This document shows, piece by piece, positions 59,501 through 64,000 of a stretch of DNA of 64,000 bases. Origin of the DNA: Saksenaea vasiformis B4078 (Eukaryota; Mucoromycota; Mucoromycetes; Mucorales; Saksenaeaceae). The notes beneath the pieces were generated by a model. The model saw nothing but the letters and a program-made list of their open reading frames with translations, was not told the DNA's origin and searched no databases. How positions within the stretch are numbered: position 1 is the first letter of the stretch; the number at the start of each line of letters is the position of its first letter. Where the stretch lies: assembly GCA_000697055.1 (NCBI GenBank), contig JNDT01001975.1:1-64000 (forward strand), given 5' to 3'. Position numbers and translations under genes: made by a program.

Positions 59501-60379
59501 ATTAGCCGACTTGCCACGGAATTCTTCCAAAAACTTACGTTGCTCATCACTGTCGCTACCTGTGTATAAAACGCCAATGGAAGGCCATTTTTGGCTGGCA
59601 ATAAACGATAAAGCTGCATCGGCATACAGCAACCTTGTAGGCACTGTTCTGAAGAAGTAACCGTATTGCGATTTGTCAGCCAGTGAATCTATTGGCGCAA
59701 ATGTTTAGATGTATGGACAATCACGCGGAAAGGTCTTACTTGCACCAGCGGTAAATGAGCATTGAGGGATCTGTAAAGTACTAGTCATTAGTGCAGAGAG
59801 TGCTGTCCACGATGAAGAAATATCGCCTATGACACCCACAACGCCGTCTTGAATAAGAGCCACAGTCGAAAATACGTCTTGTGTAATTGCTGATTGCCCG
59901 TCAACGTCTTTTGGGTAAGAATCCTTCTCTACAAGCGTGATATATGCTCCTGGAATTATCTGTTTCGAATTGATCTCTGCGGCAGCCATACGTATTGCTA
60001 TTGTGCCACTAGACGAGGAAAGAAATGAATTGTATTTGCTAATGGACTTTGGATGTCTAACTTACCCTAAGGTAATATCCTTTGTCACTAAGTTATCCTC
60101 TTGATGAAATGGTAGCAAAACACCAATTTTTAATTCGGTTAAATTGGAAACATTGGGTGGCGATAGGTAGACCATGCCCCGGCGCCTATCTATTCGAAAC
60201 CACGATGATTTGTGCATCAGTTCGGAAATCGACTGATCATAATCAAGTGCAGTGATTAGAGTGCTGCTGTTGCGTATAGTGGTTGCCGAATCTAACATGG
60301 GGAAGGAGGGGGATAATTGGGAAGGGAAAGAAAAAGGGAGATTGACTAGCACGCTTAAACAACAACAAAACAAGATCAA
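56523..60379 (-). CDS. class C (GABA-B-like) G-protein-coupled receptor with C-terminal PH-like domain
   Basis: Thirteen exons, 1033 residues: 60379-60066, 60008-59740, 59688-59539, 59488-58999, 58854-58657, 58613-58502, 58423-58263, 58209-58072, 58016-57896, 57841-57603, 57544-57211, 57156-57049 and 56990-56523. After a signal peptide comes a periplasmic-binding-protein-like ligand domain (LKIGVLLPFHQ, GVVGVIGDISSSWTALS, WPSIGVLYTGSDSDEQ) with many N-glycosylation sites. Seven helices follow: YYRKHPRWKAT after helix 1, PLIAKNYRIYRSFNN at loop 2, AIKTRNIHKS after helix 5, and AIYNMVFSCL in helix 6, all typical of GABA-B-type receptors. The tail carries a PH-like fold ending in KEELENWCRWF. 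It would sense a small molecule outside the cell; the ligand cannot be read. Phases agree throughout. Confidence 0.82.
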
Positions 60380-61143
60380 AAGGAGAATAGCAGGAGTTGC
60401 CTACAAAAAGTGAACTTCGTATCGCCATTCGTCGGAGTAAGCTATCCCTGAGCAAGGGGCGTATGCATGCACCAGACCATGTAGCATGGCTTTTTGGGCA
60501 TAATTCATCCTTCTGTCTGCCCAGAATGACAGAATCCAAATGCTAATAAAAGAATTACCATCCATTCAGACGGATAATAGTTTTACATGGTCATTGTATA
60601 TAGCAACAACAAGCTCTTCAGGTTGTTCAGCAAGGAATGACTAACACATTAGACCCAGAAAGCTTTTCTATCTTTATTCGCTCTTGCGCTTTATTACTTA
60701 AGATAACAAAATATGTACAGTACTATCATACAATACCTAAATGAAGGTGGCAATCGCATGAACGAGTACAAAGTGATTGTGTTGAGCAGTCCATAACGAT
60801 ACACTCACATCATGGTAAGTTATTTCCGTAAGGGCGGCTCCATAAGCCGCAGTTCAGACCTTTAAGTCATCGAGAACGGTATCCTGGGAGTCGTCAGTGT
60901 CGTATTGTACGTTGCAAATACATGGAGCCACCGCAGCCTTATAGCAGGACCTATGTATCGATACAAGAGAGGCTTGCTTTCGGGTGCCACCGGTTCGCCT
61001 TGCGGAGGCCGAAAGAATCTGCAACGAATAATAATTCGGCACGGAGGTCGTGCAGGTTAAAAAATCATATAGCCCAGAGTGTGGTCTATAGTTTTCTGAA
61101 TCACTTATCATTGATACCGTTAAAGATACTACAGGGTTCTTCA
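60380..61143. other. intergenic, no recognisable gene
   Basis: Receptor upstream region. Open frames at 60854-61144 (-) and 60922-61158 (+) overlap each other and have no domain. Confidence 0.4.
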
Positions 61144-61560
61144 TACACTGTTTATTGAATGGACTTTTACGCTACTCTATGTAAATTTTACGTCCATCAA
61201 GAGCCAGGTTTGCGCTAAAGTAGAGATGAAATATATGGTTATCAGTATATAGATTGGTGATAAAATAATACTCTGCTTACATCAACCTCGTCCCTAGATG
61301 GACGCAAAATTCATTCGAGCAGCATAAAAGTTCATTCCTGTGCATACAAACGGATATTCTTTCACTTACCGAATGTGACAAGAGGGAGCTCACTCAGCCA
61401 AAGTGGTTCGAACAGAGGTCTTGTAGGCTAAAATATAAACATGGATAATGGATGATCCTGTATAAGTTTTTGATGAATTGATATCCTTACTGGATGTCTT
61501 TATGAAAGAACAGAGCCAAAAAAAAAAAGAAAGAAAAAAGGAAATTCACGCGTCCCTTTT
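61144..61560 (+). repeat. dispersed repeat family, copy C
   Basis: Starts TACACTGTTTATTGAAT, then TTTTACGCTACTCTATG, then GAGCCAGGTTTGCGCTAAAG and GGACGCAAAATTCATTC(G/A)(A/G)GCAGCATAAAA, as in copy B. The GC-rich middle is missing, and it rejoins at GATGATCCTGTATAAG and CAGAGCCAAAAA. A truncated copy. Confidence 0.65.
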
Positions 61561-62003
61561 CATGCGGATCATTTTGGGTGGAACCTGTCCTTATCGTGAA
61601 ACACTTTTACTGCTTCCGATGGGATCCTGGGAATCCATCACTGGAGTACCCAGAATGCAAGAGTCTGGTTATCCAGGCGCGAACTATTCCTTGGATTAAC
61701 GCAAAACGGCTTACTTTCCAGAGCAAAGACGCATCACTTTTCAGTGCAAAAGTTATTCGGCTTGGAACGTCTTATAATATTTATCTGATGTAAACGCTAA
61801 TTCCAAATCCAGTAAAACCTGTGCTAGCCTAAGATATATTTGACATTGGTTCCAAATGAGCTCTGGTATTTCTTTCCACAATAATGCATGCCATGACTTG
61901 TGTGCCTTATCCCGTTATCTGGCACAAATAGTGTGTCAGAGGTAGGGTTCTTTTATCTCAACGCAAAAAATGGTTTCAGATAACAGGCTGTAATGAGCAT
62001 CTA

Positions 62004-62027
62004 GGGGGGGGGGGGGGGGGGGGGGGG
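62004..62027 (+). repeat. G homopolymer, 24 bases
   Basis: Twenty-four consecutive G residues. The tract could form a G-quadruplex and is also a place where assemblies are unreliable. It lies next to the end of repeat copy E. Confidence 0.9.
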
Positions 62028-62034
62028 AAACATT

Positions 62035-62420
62035 AATCCTTTTTCTTCTTCGGCTCTGTTCTTCCAAAAACTCCCTCGGTAGGGATGGCAATTCGGTATA
62101 TTCACAGGATCACTCATATCGTTTTGTTTAGACCTATTAGTTCTGTCCAAACCATCCCGTTATAGTGTTGTCATTTGCCCCATCACTGAAGCATTCAAAG
62201 TGCTGTCACACTCGATATCCGCAATGGACTACTGAATACTGTTGTTCCTTCATGTCTTATGCAATCGTTAAAAAACATAAAACTGACCTGAACATAGTAT
62301 AATCCCCTGTGGGCCCCATTATGGCCGATGCGGGGCACGCTGCCATCAGAGGACGCCTATGCCCTTCGAGGGGCCAAGTAAATTAGTATCCCAATATCAT
62401 CCCATTTTTTAAGCACGGAT
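62035..62420 (-). repeat. dispersed repeat family, copy E (inverted)
   Basis: On the - strand this carries, in family order, the GC-rich block (GAAGGGCATAGGCG... to GGGGCCCAC), GAGTGATCCTGTGAATATAC, ACCGAGGGAGTTTTTGG and CAGAGCCGAAGAAGAAAAAG. The left terminal block is absent. Confidence 0.6.
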
Positions 62421-62889
62421 GCTTTTTAACGCTGATCGAACAGATGTTTCATCCACTGGGGAACAGACTTCAAGCGAGCAAAAGCTTTGGTATAAATAAT
62501 TCATACTTAGTTCCTTTACGTGGTAGATTCTTCATGGGATGTCGGATTTATTTAGAGCGACTCTCAGTAAACATGTAACCTCGACGATATGTAATAACCA
62601 TGCAGCAGAGTAACGATAAGTAAAAATAAAGAAGCATGCACGTGTTTTGTTTTCTTCTGTTGTACGATATCAGTTATGGGAGAAGACAATAGACTTACTG
62701 TATTTATCCTACAATTATGCATTGCCCTTTACGTGTTCGGCGTTGACTCCAAATAAACTTTATGTCAGATGTAGTCCGTTTTGCGTGCCGCTCTCTTGAG
62801 TCTTGTGTGGAAAGCAGACAATTATGCATCAACTCAGAGCACATCTCGCTGGTGTATTATTGGTCACTGTTCTGATTTATTGGTTCCAT

Positions 62890-63446
62890 TGTCCAATTGC
62901 GATATTTTTTAATGTGATGAGGTGTGATGGGTGTTCAAAGGGATGCATCTTTCATGAAATACACGTCCAGGATTGCTCATGTCATCTTGCCTCTCATTCA
63001 GCCTGCAAGACCTCTGTACCAAACACTCTTGACTGTGATGATTCTTTTTGCCCATTATTTTAGCAAGTGCATGTTGTCACACATTCGCAGTCATTCATTT
63101 GCTGCAATAGATAGCCAGAGATCGTATCGCTTCAAGTCCTCTACAGTGCGTAACAGCCTATTGCTCACTCAACGCCGCCAGATCCCTATCTGCAGTAATA
63201 TCTTTTGGGGATAAGTAAAATGGTATCCAAGTTTTCTCCCATTTACTAACAATGAATGTATTTTCTTACGCTACTCTATAAATGTTGCGTACTTTTGAGG
63301 GACCGAGTTGATTTAAATAGGGCATAAACTTGTCGTCAATTTATGTACTAATGGCCGCATGTTCCGTCCTTTACTAGAGCAATCTTGGCTCCCCACAGAC
63401 ACAGAATTTATATAGATTAGCGTAAAGATATATTCAATAAACAGTA
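62890..63446 (-). repeat. dispersed repeat family, copy D (inverted, with a foldback end)
   Basis: Read on the - strand it begins TACTGTTTATTGAATATATC, then GCGTAA. It continues with GCCAAG, ATGCGGCCATTAGTAC, GTTAGTAAATGGGAG, CTGTAGAGGACTTGAAGCGA and a GCTGAATGAGAGG-type block, in family order. A second terminal block in the opposite direction (TTACGCTACTCTATAAATG, from about 63266) makes 63262-63446 an inverted-repeat foldback. Confidence 0.6.
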
Positions 63447-64000
63447 AGGTTGACTCCTTGTGGTACGTTCCGTAAACGGAATAGCTTTGGCCTTGTTCCG
63501 AACCAAGGAGATCATGCAAGGTGACTGTAGATCGATAAGATTAGCCGAACCGCTCTCTTTTGTTTCATTTGCCTAAAATCTCCTATAGTTCGATGTTTCC
63601 ACCTGCGGCAGTCATGCTATTTGAATAGTCGACTGCTTTTACAGAAGAATGCGCTAAATCCCTTCCCTTGTATGTAAGGTTTTTCTTGATAAGACAATGA
63701 ACGATCGATGCTGCGCAAGTATCCCTTTTATGCCTATATCTTTATTTGAGCGTGGGAGAAGGAAAGACAGAGATTTGGTTACAATGATAAACAATACAGT
63801 CTTACTGGGGCGATCATTTGTTTACTTTGATTCCCGTGCCTAAAAGAATCTGGATAGGTGAGTTAGGTATTGCTCCTGCTGTTCAATCCGCTTCAGGGTT
63901 GATATGCGGCATTTGCTTATTCCAAAAGGTGTTCTGACTTATGCCCCCGTAAGCCAATTTAGCTCTAACAGTCGCACGAAATGCTTTTTCTGTCACTAGT
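63447..64000. other. no recognisable gene
   Basis: AT-rich sequence to the window end without a supportable frame. Confidence 0.4.

Overview
The window is nuclear DNA from a fungus, most likely an early-diverging one of the Mucoromycota type. Introns are dense and tiny (mostly 40-60 bp), intergenic gaps are short in the gene-rich parts, and the proteins are typically eukaryotic. Intron-bearing Fanzor genes, a class C receptor and fungal GPI proteins point the same way. The phylum is an inference. I spliced every gene by hand, using GT/AG (or GC/AG) sites, reading-phase agreement and family motifs.

Region by region. 1-6.2 kb is mobile-element territory. It has two Fanzor (eukaryotic TnpB-like) genes on the + strand, one cut by the window start and one nearly complete with a single frameshift, and a decayed helix-turn-helix transposase relic between them. 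6.2-9.3 kb holds no clear gene but carries a dispersed repeat with a 38-bp tandem array. 9.4-31 kb is a housekeeping block: an Hda2/Hda3-like protein, a small orphan ORF, a PHO13-type HAD phosphatase, a Cwf19/Drn1-type splicing protein, an orphan ORF, an MFS permease, RSE1/SF3b130, a second copy of the repeat, a TMEM242-like protein and THG1.

28.7-42.7 kb contains three paralogues of a secreted eight-cysteine family. Two are small genes. The third is a 1498-residue GPI-anchored protein made by serial duplication of one phase-0 exon, with seven cysteine domains separated by changing low-complexity linkers. About 5 kb of gene-poor DNA separates the paralogues, and parts of their upstream regions are segmentally duplicated.

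43.9-60.4 kb holds a small orphan gene, a Siva-like zinc protein, POL3 (DNA polymerase delta, 21 exons), about 3.7 kb of ORF remnants, a NiCoT nickel/cobalt transporter, and a class C (GABA-B-like) receptor with a C-terminal PH-like domain. 60.4-64 kb is repeat-rich, with three more copies of the dispersed repeat in both orientations.

The most unusual items are: the exon-duplicated GPI protein; the two Fanzor genes with matching 3' hairpins that could mark guide-RNA or element ends; the dispersed repeat with its 38-bp array; the PH-tailed class C receptor; and a high count of GC-AG introns (five among roughly 87 modelled).
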